Assembly (NCBI GenBank): GCA_963920665.1
Contig: OY987270.1
Location: forward strand, 20,672,019 to 20,736,018
Direction: 5' to 3'
DNA length: 64,000 nt
Origin: Straminergon stramineum
Taxonomy: Eukaryota > Streptophyta > Bryopsida > Hypnales > Calliergonaceae
Shown here: piece by piece, positions 35,276 through 48,197 of the stretch
Numbering within the stretch: position 1 is the stretch's first letter
Layout of the letters: the number at the start of each line of letters is the position of its first letter
Made by a program: the position numbers and the translations under genes
Notes under the pieces: model-generated
The model's database searches: none
What the model was told of the DNA's origin: nothing
Seen by the model: only the letters and a program-made list of their open reading frames with translations

Positions 35276-37921
35276 ATGGGACTCGGTGCGGGGTCGCGCG
35301 TGGTGCAAGGCACCATCGCGGCCGCGGCGGCCGTCTTGGCGAGTGCCACTGTGACTGTGGATGTTATTCCGGAGAAGTTGCATCTGAAGGTGACTCCGAT
35401 TCTCTTCCACGCAGTCCCCGTTTCCATGCCTCTGCCTCCTCTCGCGTCTCTCTCGGGCGCGTGTGGTTGTAGTTGTAGTGGTGGTGGTGGTGTGGCGCCA
35501 CCTCTTTCTGATGTTTCCTTTCCGCGAGTTCTGAAGGATTTGGCAACTCCACCATCGCTATCATCCTCGGTTTGTCCGCCCTGTTACGCGTCTTCGGAAT
35601 TCTCTCTGGCGCAAGGGACTCTAGGAGGAGGGTCGGTGTCGATGTCGATGTCGTCGTCCTCTCAGAGAGCGATAGGGCATATGTTGCCCGTGTTTCTTTC
35701 GACGTCTGTAGTAGCGCCAATGACGGCGCAGGTCTCGATGATGACGGTGCATTCGGTGTTGACGACGGCCGTCAAGTTTCCGACGTTGGCGCCGTTTTGT
35801 TTCTCGACCTCAGGGTTGTATGCTGCGCCGGTGACAGAGAAGCACGTCGTCGGGTTTCGGAGTTGGAAGAGGGCTGGTAACGATGTGACTTCACTGCCCT
35901 ATTATTCTGTTCTTCAAGGGCAAGCTGAGTCGCCCGTGACACTGGCGAAGCTAGGGTCGCACATCGCACAGACGCCGCATTCTTCAAAGTATTTGGAGTC
36001 TCTGCTGTCGAGCCTCTTGTTTTTTCAGTCCTCGAATTTTCCATATTCTTCTTCTTCCCCTCAGGCGACTGAATCTTTCCATACTTGGCATGTTCCGAAC
36101 GGCGGAATTTCGAAAGGTCTTAAGGATGGTGGTCGTGATCAGAATTCTTTGGAGAAGAAACCGGTGCTCACGGTGGTGCTGCTAGGGTGGTTGGGCGCTC
36201 AGCAAAAGCATCTGAAAAAATATGCGGACTGGTACAATGCGAGAGGAATCCATGCTGTGACTTTTGTGATTCCCATGACAGATCTCTTGAGCTTGAAAGG
36301 ACATGGAAATGCAGAGGAGCATGTGGATTCTTTGGCACGCTATCTTGCACAGTATTTATCTGATGGGAGCGATTTGGAGGGGGAGAAACAGCTCATTTTT
36401 CATACCTTTAGCAACACGGGGTGGTTAACGTAAGTGGCGATTCCTTCTTTGGTTCTGTTGAATTTAGTTTCTGGAGCTGTGGACGTCGATGGAAATAATG
36501 CGCCGTTGTTTTACTGCGCGAGAGTTGAAATTGCTCTTCCGTTGTCGAGGAGTGTCACGGAGCTTCAGTTCTGCTATTTTCGAATTCTAAATAACTTAGA
36601 TTTAAGACTTGAGAGTTCGTGATGGCAGAGGTAGTTGGAAGTTCCTTTGTTCTGTGGGAGAGTTGCTGTTATCAAGATTAAGGGTTTCCAGCTCGGATAT
36701 CTTGTATTTTAATTGAGACAGGAGATCAATGATGCACACGATTTCCAGTTTTAGTTGAGATCAGTTATGGGAGGTTACATTGGAACTGAATTGTCGACGT
36801 GGCTTCTTCACTCGCAGATATGGAGCTATTCTGGAGAAGATGCAGAAGCAAGGAGAGCATCTTGTAGAGAGAATTAAAGGGTGTGTTATAGACTCTGCGC
36901 CAGTACCTGATCCAGATCCTCAGGTATTCTGTCTTCTGACGTTACAACATGTAGGAAGCTGCTCTTATTATTATATTCATCTTGCAGGAGTGGTAGCGAT
37001 AGCTGTGGTTACAGCTTCTGATCTAATTCTTGTTTATGTGTCCGAGTTGAAAATATAAATTAACCATCTACGCGTTTACCTTCTGCGATTTGCTGTCTTC
37101 GATAGTATCATCAGCATCATCGATGACCTTGTTTTTTGAATATGTGAATGATCAGGTATGGGCATCAGGTTTTTCGGCAGCTCTCTTGAAGAAACGAAGC
37201 AGTGCCACAAAACCTGCCCTGTTGAAGGGCGAAGTGAAGGAAGGTGTGTCAATGGAAGCGGCCACCTTTGGTTCCATTGTCAATTTAGAAGTTGGCGGTG
37301 CCAACAATCTTGAAATTGCGGTTCTATCAGTTCTGGAAGGATTCTTCTCTCTTTTCTTGAAGCTTCCAGCTATTAATAGGTGAGTGGTTTAGTCTTTTGA
37401 GTGAATGTTGTGGGTTATGATTTCCTTTGAACTCAGACCGATATCGGTGTTGTGACCGTGGTGATATGACATAAAATTATTTCTGATTTTTTGTTGGATT
37501 ATGGACTCATTGAGAAATATGGTTCACTCCAATATTATCCCTCATGATCCTGTCTTGGAGAGTCTATAACTATCAGGTTACAGATGGTGCGTGGTTGAAC
37601 CTATGTTGCATATGCTTGATCGTCTTTCTGTGTCTTATGTGCAGGCGATTGTCTGAGCTTGTGACGGTTCTTGAGAAGAAGCAACCTTCATGCCCGCAGC
37701 TTTATATTTACAGTACTGCTGACAAGGTTATACCTGTAAAGGCAGTAGAAGCTTTCATCGAGGAGCAGCGGAAGACAGGGCGGGTGGTGAGGGCTTGCAA
37801 TCTGCAGACCTCTCCCCATGTTGACCATTTCCGGAGCTACCCGCAGCTCTACAGTGAGCAGCTTAGTAGTTTCTTGAAAGAGGTCTTACCATCAACACAT
37901 GCGCAAACAGATGCTCTATAG
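35276..37921 (+). CDS. DUF829/TMEM53-family alpha/beta hydrolase-like protein, four exons
   Basis: Exons are 35276-36429, 36818-36923, 37156-37379 and 37645-37921 (GT-AG), giving 586 residues. The first 290 residues are Ser/Val/Pro-rich and low in conservation, possibly with an organelle-targeting start. From about 295 the DUF829 domain begins: [22 protein letters not shown] and [11 protein letters not shown], then [10 protein letters not shown] at about 375-384 (the nucleophile-elbow region, usually SNGG in this family), YSTADKVIP and [14 protein letters not shown] near the C-terminus, where the acid and histidine of the hydrolase fold would sit. TMEM53 proteins in animals are nuclear-membrane proteins; plant members are uncharacterised. 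Family assignment is firm, biochemical role is not. Confidence 0.85.
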
Positions 37922-40001
37922 ATTCCTCGATTGCTAATTGTTCACAAAAAACTCTACCTGAGCCTAGGTATTGGACTGCTGACAGGAAGTGAATTGGAGC
38001 TGACGAAGCCTGCTTTTCCAAAGTCAGTTCAGTTTTCGCATATACCTATTGAATACAGGTTTAGGCTGAAGTTCTCAACATAGAACATTTAACATTCTTA
38101 TTATTGGCGGCAATCTGTAGTGGCGGTTGAGGTTCTGGTATTGACTCTAGTTTAGGCAGTCTGGATTGTCAAACTGCTTTTGACAGCAACGGTGGAGATG
38201 ACGAATTTTTTGCTCTGGCGTTTAGAAAATTCTAAATCAAGGGAAGAAACATGGACAGCGACTGGAGAGAAGGCCATGACGTAGTATTTTTGACACTGAG
38301 ATCTACCCTCTATTGAAGTTAAGAGCAGGTTGGTGTACTTTTATGCATAGTTGGCGGAAATAATTGTAGAGAGTTTAGAGAGTTGAACCTGCTTCATTCT
38401 AAGCATTCATAATTCCTTTATGATTATGACATTACTGTATTCATTCTTACCGTCACTCAATTGAGTACGGGATTACTTTATATTGAAGAAACTGAGCCTA
38501 AAACGGCTCGAAAAGTTGCACGTAGGCAAAATCTCTTTTCGTTGATTTTCACTGCTTGTGATTCACAACTCTGGACAGTTAGTTGCTGTTATTTTCTTGT
38601 CTGTCCTCTCTGTTAGTAGGACTTATTTCCGGTACTCTCTGGATGCGTTTATTGAGGACAAAGTCCTGTTTCGTACATAAGTAGGCTTCAGAGTAGTTTA
38701 TGAGGCAAAATGTCGAATGCTGATTCGTAGTTAGATTTGAGAGATTCCAAAGGCCTTCAAATTGATGATACCCATCTGCAACAAGTTGGAACATGCTTGT
38801 GGACACATTTCTCTTTGCTCTGATTGTTTAACTTCACACAGGCATGTTTACTTAAAGTTCTGAAATAACAAGTATTGAGATAAAGTGGTCAGAAGCCTAA
38901 AAAGGTGTAAGCTCAATTTCACTCCAAACCCTCATTACTGAAAATAATCTGTTCATTCACATGGACAGATGTAATATTATTAGAAGGACATTAAAAAACA
39001 AATCAAATACATACAGAAAAAACTAGATTTGGACATTTGAATGATTGAAGCATCTGCTCTCCGAGCACCACCATTGCAAGGTAAAGAAAATTAGTTTCCC
39101 ACTTCCTTTGATAGATTACAATGCATGATGCATGCCTCCTTCCCTCGGGGTCCAAGGCCGACAAATGCAATCAACTTCTCTACAGAGTGGCAATCATGTC
39201 AACAACATGGCTCTGATGATCATAGAGATCTCTTCCGTCCTCAATCAAAAGCTCTTTCAATTTGTTTAGGGTCTAAAATTTCGCCACTAGGAGAAGTATT
39301 AACAAAAAAATAAGGAAAACTTTGGTACAACTACAAGAATGTTCTACAAATAACGTGTATAAATATCGATAATATTCCTGTGAATCTTCAGAGACGTTGG
39401 CACTGATGTGTATCCGCAGCTGACTCCCCCTAAATCCACTGATGCGCTACTAGTTCTTCCAAAACAGCATCACGGCTTCTATGCAAGAGGTTCGTTGCTG
39501 AATTTTTGAGTACAGGAGCTTATACTTCATCTTGGTGAACAAAACAATTCTGCAATGGGAACACCAAATATATGCTGAAATTACAACAAAAGACATCTGT
39601 TTGAAATACAGGAGCGTCTGAGTTGTGACCAAGATCACCAAGGAAACAAAATTTGAGTATTTATCGGAAGAATGTAACCTGCAATTGAAAGATCTAAACC
39701 CCAGCTACTGTTGTGTTACCAGCAGATTGAAGAACAGACCTCACGAATAATGAACTGATCACAAGATGAGTGACAGACTTTTAAACAGTTTTAAAACTAA
39801 CCAGTGATGTGAAACTCTAATTGATCGACCTTACTTGCCCTCCCGTAGAGCACTTCTGCTCAGACGTTGGCCGTCACCTGCACCAAAGGAATAGAACCTT
39901 AAAGAAGCTTGTGGGAAAACAACTACGCTCCAACTCTTGACGAGCAATTCTATTATTAATGTCTGATTTTCCTATCAACGTGACACAACGAAGCGTGCTT
40001 G
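37922..40001. other. Intergenic region between convergent genes
   Basis: It lies between the 3' ends of the DUF829 gene (plus) and the D27-like gene (minus). Both 3' untranslated regions probably fall here. No further coding frame is seen. Confidence 0.5.
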
Positions 40002-41814
40002 CTAATGCAAAGAAGGGAACGGCAAAAGGACCTGAGGACACTGTGATTCAGTGGGAACTACATTTCGGATGCTACTCCTTGACGCAGCAGTCGGGCACAC
40101 AGCGAGGCAAGGAGTTTTCAAAGCAGGATCCTCGGCTGCTGGAGGTGGGTCGAGACCAAAATTGAACTACACCAAAACGAGAAACATAAATTTCTCCAAC
40201 AGATGAAGGAAAAAATGAAACGAAAAAAACAAACAAAGGTATGGTTCCATCTAATATCAACCTGGCAGCTGAAATTTTCATAGTTGGGCTCCATTGTCAA
40301 ACGAACGCCCATGTCTCCGTTCATGAATGCCTGCAGAAGAACTCAACTTCCTGAAAAATACTTTTGTCGTCCAAATGCTATGTAAATAGATGATTTCAAT
40401 CTCGTAACACTCACTGAACCTTGAATTACAAACTTCTGCACAACGTCGATCACTCTAATGCATTCCGGTAATGGACCAAGGAGTACCTGAGTGGGAATCT
40501 TGCACGTGTGAATGCAGATGCCGGCACACTTGGTCTCGTCCAGGTACTTGCATTTTTGCACTAGCACCTGCATTGGCATTTCACATGGTTGAAACTATGA
40601 CTGAAAAGCAATGAACTGTCACTACTAAAATGCATTCACACTCTGCAAGAAAGTGATTTGTGGCATGAATCTGACCCCACTGGTAATTTTTGAGCCATCT
40701 AGAAGCTCCACTTCATTGATCGTGCACTTGCCCATCAACCACTGGCATGTGGCAAGCGTAACCTGCGCTGCGCACGGCATTCGTATTGCAACTTCTTCAG
40801 ATGAATCGCTTGCAAAAACTCACTAGAATTCATTCCTCATATCCAGTAGCAAAACATATTTGTTATGTTGGAATGGAATGGTGCATTAAGAATTACCACA
40901 GAGCATGGCAGCCGGCTTGCCATCACCAAGCGGAGAAACAAGCCGTTTGAACAACGGCAACAACCACGACGGAAACAAGGACCTCAACACGCGGACCTGC
41001 CAACAGGACACCCGTGAATCAATTAAACTACAAGCACCAAACAAAGGAACACAGTTTCAGAGCCCTAAATAAAAATAAAAATTCATAGCGATTTAACTCT
41101 ACCGTAGCGCGCTCCGTTTCATCACCAGAGCGGTAATGCAAGAGAAGACGCTTGGCAATGTCGACGAGTCCATCGTAACCAGGCTTGGGAGAATCCCAGC
41201 CGACCTCCTGCACACAATTTTCTCACACTAATCAGTGAACTAATCGGAAAACCGAATCTCTTCATCGCCGGGTGACAATCCACTGCAAACTCCTGATTTC
41301 GCCACAACTCACCTCCGCCATTTTTCCTCTGAAAATCTTCAAGAAAATGTCGTCCAGCGGTCCAGGCGTGTAAGGAACGAGCTCTTGCACCTGCATGAAC
41401 GCAATTAAAACATTCTTATGCTCAAAAACCGAGATCAAAAATCAGACGTCACTCGTGTAATCACAAATCCACCAATTCACGCAAAACCTAATCTGAAAAT
41501 CCCGAGCAACGGGTACAATATTCGTCCAAATTGGCTGAATTCCAGTGTGAGGAATTCCAATTTAAATTCCTCTCTAGCAAGGAATTCAAAAGAAAACGAT
41601 AAAATTTTGAAGAGAATTAGAAACTCCTTCCTACCGCAGAATTCGACGACGGTTTTTGCTCCACCGCAGAGGCCCGCAGCACCCGAGGCCCGCCACGCAC
41701 TAAGGGCGGGGCTCGAAATAAGCCATGCGAGTGGCGGACCGTGAGATGAGACCTTGAACCATGTCTCCAGGGCCTGAGAGATGGACTACAGCACGATATT
41801 GCCGATAATTCCAT
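40002..41814 (-). CDS. D27: D27-like beta-carotene isomerase (DUF4033), plastid, eight exons
   Basis: Exons on the minus strand are 41814-41635, 41390-41313, 41207-41103, 40996-40897, 40767-40676, 40567-40487, 40330-40262 and 40166-40002, all GT-AG and in phase, giving 289 residues. The first 55 or so (MELSAISCCSPSLRPWRHGS, Arg/Ser-rich) look like a chloroplast transit peptide. The DUF4033 region includes YTPGPLDDIFLKIFRGKMAE, VGWDSPKPGYDGLVDIAKRL, RVLRSLFP, TCQWLMGKC, VQKCKYLDETKCAGICIHTC, KIPTQ, LTMEPNYENFSCQFNFG and a final ALKTPCLAVCP, with the conserved cysteines kept. D27 converts all-trans to 9-cis beta-carotene, the first step to strigolactones. Motifs resemble D27 and D27-like2 more than D27-like1; the exact subfamily needs a tree. 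Confidence 0.88.
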
Positions 41815-41947
41815 GGCTACAAAAGTATCAAAAAAGCTTCAGAAAACAGAGCTTCACTGGAAATGGACAGTGCTTTGCTTGCAACCCCTTTCTCCCGCCG
41901 CAGCAACCCCCTTCTCACTCCTCCAAAACATTCTTGAATCCTTAAAA

Positions 41948-42061
41948 GATGGCCTTTCTTGATGACCAATTTCATGAAAGTGAGATTAATAATATATTGG
42001 TATAAAGACATAAGAAAAAATGTGCATAAATCCAAAAAGGAATTCAGTATTAAAGAACCAT
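41948..42061 (+). repeat. Single repeat unit upstream of the D27-like gene
   Basis: The block order GACCAATTTCATGAAA, AATATATTGGTATAAAGACA and AAAAAGGAATTCAGTATTAA matches the units of the array at 21007-21675. It begins about 130 bp upstream of the D27-like start codon. Confidence 0.6.
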
Positions 42062-43138
42062 AGACCAATATCTAAAAAATTGAGAATTTTTATTTGAAAT
42101 TTATGAGTTAATAATTACCTCTCAAATTTTAGAATTAGTAATTTTTTCAAAATTTACCAATTTAGAGAACAACATTTTGAAAGTTTTATTATTGAAATTA
42201 ATCTACTTCTACATATAATAAATTGTTTAACATTGTTAAGTGGTCCAATCACTTCTCTCTTGGAAGAGGGATAATTTCTCCCTAGATGCTTGGGAGGGAT
42301 TTAGTTATGATCTAAACAAAAAAATTGGTTGGCTTGGTGAATCTTTTGGCCAAAGTTGTGTTAGTATTTTGGATGGAATCCTATGAAGTCGTGGCTAGGC
42401 ATTGGGTTTGAATAGTGTGGCTACAAGTGCATGGGGACATTGAATAGCACCAAACTTTGATGAGGGTGTGATTTGATAGTAATTATCCCCTAAACAATTC
42501 GGTGGAAGTTTTTTGTCTGCTAAACATCAAGGAATTCTCCTCTACAAGACAAAATTGCAACTATTCATCCTTGGAATCAGGAGTGGAAAGGGGAGTTCCA
42601 AAATGCTTGATTTCCCCAGTCACCAACTTGGTGTTCAAGGGTTAAATAAATTTCAACAATGAGGGACTTTTGCTTTTGGGGGAGCAAAAGAGACCCCCAA
42701 ACGTTGGTTGGTTAATAATGTTATGGGTGGTATCTTCTTTTGCCTCTCAATTTGATTCAACAAAAACTTCTAACATTTTTAATAATAGAAACCATGCTCA
42801 AATGCTTACCTGGACAATTGTGGTTAAGGGTTACCTTTAGTATCCATCGATCGTCGAAGGGTCCGAGATCATTGTTGCACAAAATCCTGAAACCTGCATT
42901 TGTCAGAAGCTTATGATCACAACCTCGTCAACCCTTCTCCGGAGATTTGATCCAAGCTTATCGCACAGCTTCGGTCCGTCTCGTAGAACCTAAAATCGTG
43001 TCATAAAACTATGGAAGCTCAAGTGCTCCCTTGTTCATTCATTGCAGTTGAAGAGCAGAACACAGTACCTTGCTTCCAATAGGCAACATTCAAGATTCAG
43101 GATTATAGGAGCAAAGAAGGAAGTATTTTCGTCCAGCT
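42062..43138. other. Intergenic region between divergent genes
   Basis: Upstream region shared by the D27-like gene (minus) and the methyltransferase gene (plus). It includes a third copy of the AATAATAG/TGCTCAA motif near 42779. From 42840 GC content rises, consistent with the 5' leader of the methyltransferase gene. Confidence 0.5.
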
Positions 43139-45439
43139 ATGGCGGGTGCTTGTCTCTTCCCGAACGCTCACGCTGCTCTGCGTCCTCTCTCTCACTCTCA
43201 CTTGCAATGTACCAAGACAGCCATTTCCTCCGAACGACGTAGGTTTCGATGTGCGGTGGCGAAGAATAATCATCTGACCACGGAGCTTCTTGCGGCGGCT
43301 CAGGAGCGTGCGGCGCTGCGTGCTGCTGAGAGCTCTCGCGACGGTATTGTTTCTTTCTGATTTGCAATTGATTTCTTCTACGGAATTTGAAATTGATGCC
43401 GAATATGTGGGAATGGTGGAGAAGGTATGGTGTTTTTGGTTTCTCTGGATTTACAACGAATTTCTTTTTACTGAATTTGAATTTGATGCCGGATGCGTGG
43501 GAATTGTTGAGATGGCATTGTGTTCTGGATCCTTGTGATTTATAATGAATTTCTTTCTCTGAATTTGAATTTGGTGCCGGAGGCGCGGGAGTTGTTGAGA
43601 AGGTACTGTGTTTTGGTTTTCTTCTGAGTTACACTCAATTTCTTTCAGTGAGTTTGAATTTTGCTGACGAATTGCGGGGGAGTTCAATCGCAGAGCCGCT
43701 TTTCCATGATCCCTACGCTGCTTGCCTTGCGGAGGAGGCACTCAACGCTGCGAATGGAGACGACTTAGGTTACTATGAGTTGGCTACAAGCTTCATTGAC
43801 GACAATCTGATGGAGGCAGTGAAGAAAGACGGCGACTCTTTAGTTCGACAGGTGCACTTCGTCTCAATTTCTATTAAGCAAAACGCATTTGCTATTGCGA
43901 TATTAGAACGCTTCCATTGCATGCTGTCCACTTCGTTGTTTACACATGTAAGGATTCTCCGTTCAGGTAGTGCTGTTGACTGATGGGATGGACACAAGAC
44001 CATACCGATTGCCCTGGCCATTTTCGTCAACTGTCTTCGACGTATCCCCAAGCACTACATACAACGTTGCAGCTGAGAGATTGGAAGGTAGACGTCTGCC
44101 GAGACTGCACCTATGTTGTCCATGAGGTAAACGCAACAATGTTTTACAACCTCGAATCAATAACTAAGCTGATAAGCACGCAGTGTCCCACTAGCAATCC
44201 CTTACCATTAACTGCATGGCAGCCGTAGGCGCAAGGATTCGGAGAGGGTGCATGTTCCGGCACGTAGCAGTAGACCTTTCCGAGGACGGAGATTGGAAAG
44301 ACGACTCCTGGGAAAGGAACCTTGTGAGCGTGGGGTATCAAGGCACTCGACCCAGTGTATGGGCAATGCAGGTCATCATTTTCTCTGGTTTTTGGCCAAT
44401 CTTGTGAATTTTGATGCACGCTCAGAGCTTTTCCATTTCTAGTGATGGTGTGCCCTAATCTACTGCAATCTTATCCATACAGGGGTTGCAAACCTTGTCT
44501 GCAGAGGGCTTGGAAGTTGTTCTCAGATGCATCAGCAGTTTGGCTATGAAGGACTCAATTATTCTCGGGGAATTGCCATATTCTGCACTTGGTGACATCT
44601 CACAAGTATAGCATGCTCCTCAACCCTTGCAACGGAGTTCTGAAATGACCAATTTGATTGAGCATTTTGTGGAAAATGTAATTTAAATGAGGTCATATAT
44701 TATATCATTAGAAGCAGTGAAGAACATTGAATGTGTTTGGTCAAAAGAAAGTCCCCATATGACGCACTTAAAAGTGCTAAAGAGACCATGAGGTTTGGCC
44801 TCTTGGTCCGTTAGGGTTAGCGTAAAACTTTTGGAACCTTGTGGTTGGAGTTGAGGAAAGTGCTTGCGTCTTGTGAACGTTACTGATACTTGATGTGAAT
44901 TGCTTCAGGAAACGATTAGCGCAGCAGCATCCAGAGTGTTCGGGAGTAATGGTTTTCATGTGAGCTTGGTGCTGCACAAGGAGATTTCAACGAGTTTGTA
45001 TTCGAAAAAAAGGACCCTGAAGGAGGTGAATGAACAACATTCTGGAGGGCAATTGCTATTTGTTGCAAAGCAGCTGAGACTCTCTGATCACCAGGCAAGC
45101 TTTGTGGTCCCTCTTGGATATCCGTGGCTCTAAAGTGTTTGATGGAAGTGATAATGCAAACTGTATAGAAGAGTCCGCAGCTTCAATGTATCTCATTTTG
45201 TGCTACCTAGAACAGTCGGCGTACATTGGGTTTTTAATTTCTTTGGCCTTAATATTTCTGGTGAAGTTTGGAATCAAATCAAGGGTGGCAAGTGTTTGAT
45301 CAGAACAGTTTTTCCAAGTTTCTGCATAGTCCACAATTTTGTCAACCGTGGCCTCCAATTTCTTCTCCTGCAGGTTGATGATGTGAGGAGGATGATCTCC
45401 GACAGGGAGGAGGTAGATGAAGATGGGTTTGAAGACTAG
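43139..45439 (+). CDS. Plastid-type SAM-dependent methyltransferase, leucine carboxyl methyltransferase-like family, seven exons
   Basis: Exons are 43139-43343, 43649-43851, 43967-44087, 44223-44371, 44483-44605, 44909-45094 and 45374-45439, giving 350 residues. The N-terminus (MAGACLFPNAHAALRPLSHS) looks like a transit peptide. The family pattern is clear: PLFHDPYAACLAEEAL, the SAM-binding LLTDGMDTRPYRLPWP (residues 139-154), MFRHVAVDL, GYQGTRPSVWAMQGLQTLS (the W-x-x-x-GL motif) and SIILGELP. This matches the LCMT / bacterial TIGR00027-type O-methyltransferases; the substrate is unknown. All introns are GT-AG except intron 6, which starts GCAAGC after CAG, a GC-AG intron. Intron 1 carries tandem copies of the exon 2 border. 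Confidence 0.82.
43383..43680 (+). repeat. Tandem array of four 88-90-bp units across an intron-exon border
   Basis: Units start at 43383, 43473, 43561 and 43650, each with GAATTTGAATTTGATGCC-like sequence preceded by a TTTCTTT tract. The fourth unit contains the splice acceptor and the first codons of exon 2. Units 1-3 are intronic and lack the AG at the acceptor position. Confidence 0.8.
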
Positions 45440-47634
45440 CTTAGGACCCCTAAATCCATTCTGTTAATGAATCAGCAATGTTTACCACATGTTGTATTCG
45501 AGCCAGTCCCTGAAGATGATGATACGCACTGCATTGCTGTAAGGTTGAAAATTACAGTATTGGTGTGACACCTATATGCAGAAGATGGACAACGTTCTTT
45601 ACTCAGTGCTTTGAACGTCAGTCTTGTTTCCTCTACTTTGGTTGATTCGTCCTATGCTTAATTGAAAGTTAAATTGCTAGCAACTGTTTCAATATCCGTG
45701 TGCAATTGATTGACTATGGTACCCTTGACTGATTGCTAATTGATCGAGAAGCAGCAGTCTTCAGTCATATACCAGTATTCTCTTTGTTGAAAACCTGCAT
45801 GTACAATCTTCTACTCAGTCTTATTCATTTCGGTCTCTTTTGCGGTGAGTCTCTTCTTGTATCTCTTGTAACATGCTCACAGAGACTAGGGTGTCAGGAT
45901 CTGACTCATCTTAGTCTGAACCTTTGATGTTTGCCAACCAAGGCATAAACATTCGAGGGTTGGGGGATTGACATTGCCTAAAGCTCTAACCATAGTTGAC
46001 CTTTTCTTTTGAATTTTTCTATTGAATTTCTCTTGGTGTGAGCTCAAGGTGGAACACCATGATTTTTTTCAATATCATTTCCATTTTTCCTAACAAATTC
46101 ATACTATTTTTGTAATTTTTGTAATTACTATGATTCATACAAACATTTTTTTTAAATTGTAAAAAGTTCAATGTGATGTCCTTGATTATGAAAAAATGAG
46201 GATGAATTTTAGGCATGTACTATTAAATGTAAAAAAATATCAAAAAAATTTAAATATCAACTTCTTTAATGTAGAAATCTAATGAAGCTTGGCTAAGCTT
46301 TATAGGAAACGTCCTTTAAAGATTAATTGAGTAGAAGCCTTAGACATTTTTTTCATATGTTTGAATTTATTGCCTCGATAACTAGTGCATCTCATAAGTG
46401 TGCCAATAACAATTCAAGCTACCAAGAGGAGGTATACTTCTTCTCATGGCATCTTCATTGTTCATGGGCACATACAACTTGAGAATCAATTAGGCAATCT
46501 TTTGTCAACTTAAAGTATTGATTACCTTTGTCATCATCCAAGAGCCTTTGAGGAGCAAGATCTAACTTGACCCTTTGGCAAATGAAAGAGCAAATTAGCT
46601 AAATAGTCCTCTTTTGTACTTTAGTTTAGATCTCAATACCATTTTAGAAGTAGAATCTCACAGTTGGGGTTCTATCACCTTTGATTGCAACACTAAGGAT
46701 TTAATCATAGAAAGATTCAACAATGTGGACTTTGATTTACTTTGTCAAATGCAAGGGCATTTGGTACTTGTGATGGATGAAGACATGATCATCTTTGATC
46801 ATGGCTATGTTGCAAACTCTATAAAGATGGTGAAGGAAGAGCGGATTAGATACTTCAAGATTCCCCATAGGGTCTATGTGGCCATTGCCAAAAGCCTCTA
46901 CTTGGAATTACATTGCATTTTTTTGCAAACTTTAAAAAAATTGGACTACTACCAACGTCATATCTAAAAAAAGGTCATTGCAAGAAACACTTGCCATTTT
47001 GGGCTCAAGATAGCCTAGTACTATGAGTATTATGACTTTTGGAATAATTTTTTTTAAATAAAAAAAAAAAAAAATTATTTGTAAAGCATTCAAAATAGTA
47101 TGTGTAGGCCTAAATTTCAAATTTCATAAAAAAAAAATGTGAGCAAAAAAACATTTGTCCAAGGCTAAGAGGACAAAAAAAGGACTAGTATTTTTTACAA
47201 TCAACCAAAAACATGATGCTTATACACCAAAGCTGATTGAAAGACATTTTTTAATTATCATGGCCAACTAGAAAAGTGAAAAATCTTAAGAGAATGAATT
47301 CTTTGATTTTGTTAATTTGTGATAAAATATGTTCTTTCATATTTAAATTTGTGATAGATAGGAAATTCATTTTTAAAATAAAACAAATACTAACCATTCA
47401 TATAAAGTTTTTAGAAATGGACTTTGTCCAAAAGAACCACTAAAGTAAGTTTTTTGTATTTCATATTGCATGCAAAAGAAGCACACCATTTGTAGACTTC
47501 TGTACAACATAGAATTAACAATTTTTACAATTTATTCATAAAATAGTCATTGATATACTAGATGATAATCCCTTCTAAATGTTTACTCTAAATTCCCGTT
47601 AGAATGGGTTCTTAATTCTCCTTCAAACCTTTAA
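45440..47634. other. Intergenic AT-rich region
   Basis: The first part probably holds the methyltransferase 3' untranslated region. A frame of about 117 codons at 46614-46967 (containing MQGHLVLVMDEDMIIFDHGY) has no ATG start and no family I recognise; it may be a retroelement or gene relic. A+T homopolymers are frequent near 47040-47070. Confidence 0.45.
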
Positions 47635-48197
47635 CCCCTAAAGGACAATTGTCCGTTGAACAGACAATCAAAATCAAGGTAGGTTCCTATGAAGTCAATT
47701 TTGGTTGGATGTTGACGAAATTTTGACACAAGGTGTAAACATGTACCCCCTAAGTGGGAATATAATTTTTTTTCTGATTGGGTGCCCAGATCAAAAGTTA
47801 TGCTGCCCCAAACTTTTTTTTTATCAAGCAACTTTTGCAAAGCTCCTCTTTTACTTCTAAAATTTTACAGGTATATAATTGGCATGATGTAAGATACAAA
47901 TGTCAAAAAATTTAACCATGTATAGTGTAAAAATCTCACTTTCGCAGGAGTTAAAGTCTGCTGGCCCTGTCGGGCAGGGTCAAAAAAAACTTTTTCTTCT
48001 AACTTCGAACGTTATAATCTTTCAATCCGTGCGGTCAAAGTTTCTGAAATTTTTTCCAGATACTCCCATAGTAGTCTAGTACAAATTTGTACGGTTGAAT
48101 TTTGAAAAAAACTTTTTTTTTTCATTTTTTTCTTACTGCCCTAAAAAGTGTCAGTTTTTCACAATTTGTGCCCCAAATGTGCCTCGTCCTTTAGGGG
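47635..48197 (-). mobile_element. Non-autonomous inverted-repeat element (563 bp)
   Basis: The termini are CCCCTAAAGGAC on the left and GTCCTTTAGGGG on the right, flanked by TTAA and TTGA. The interior block around CAATCCGTGCGGTCAAAG is the reverse complement of the matching block in the copy at 18301. No coding frame of note. Confidence 0.75.
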
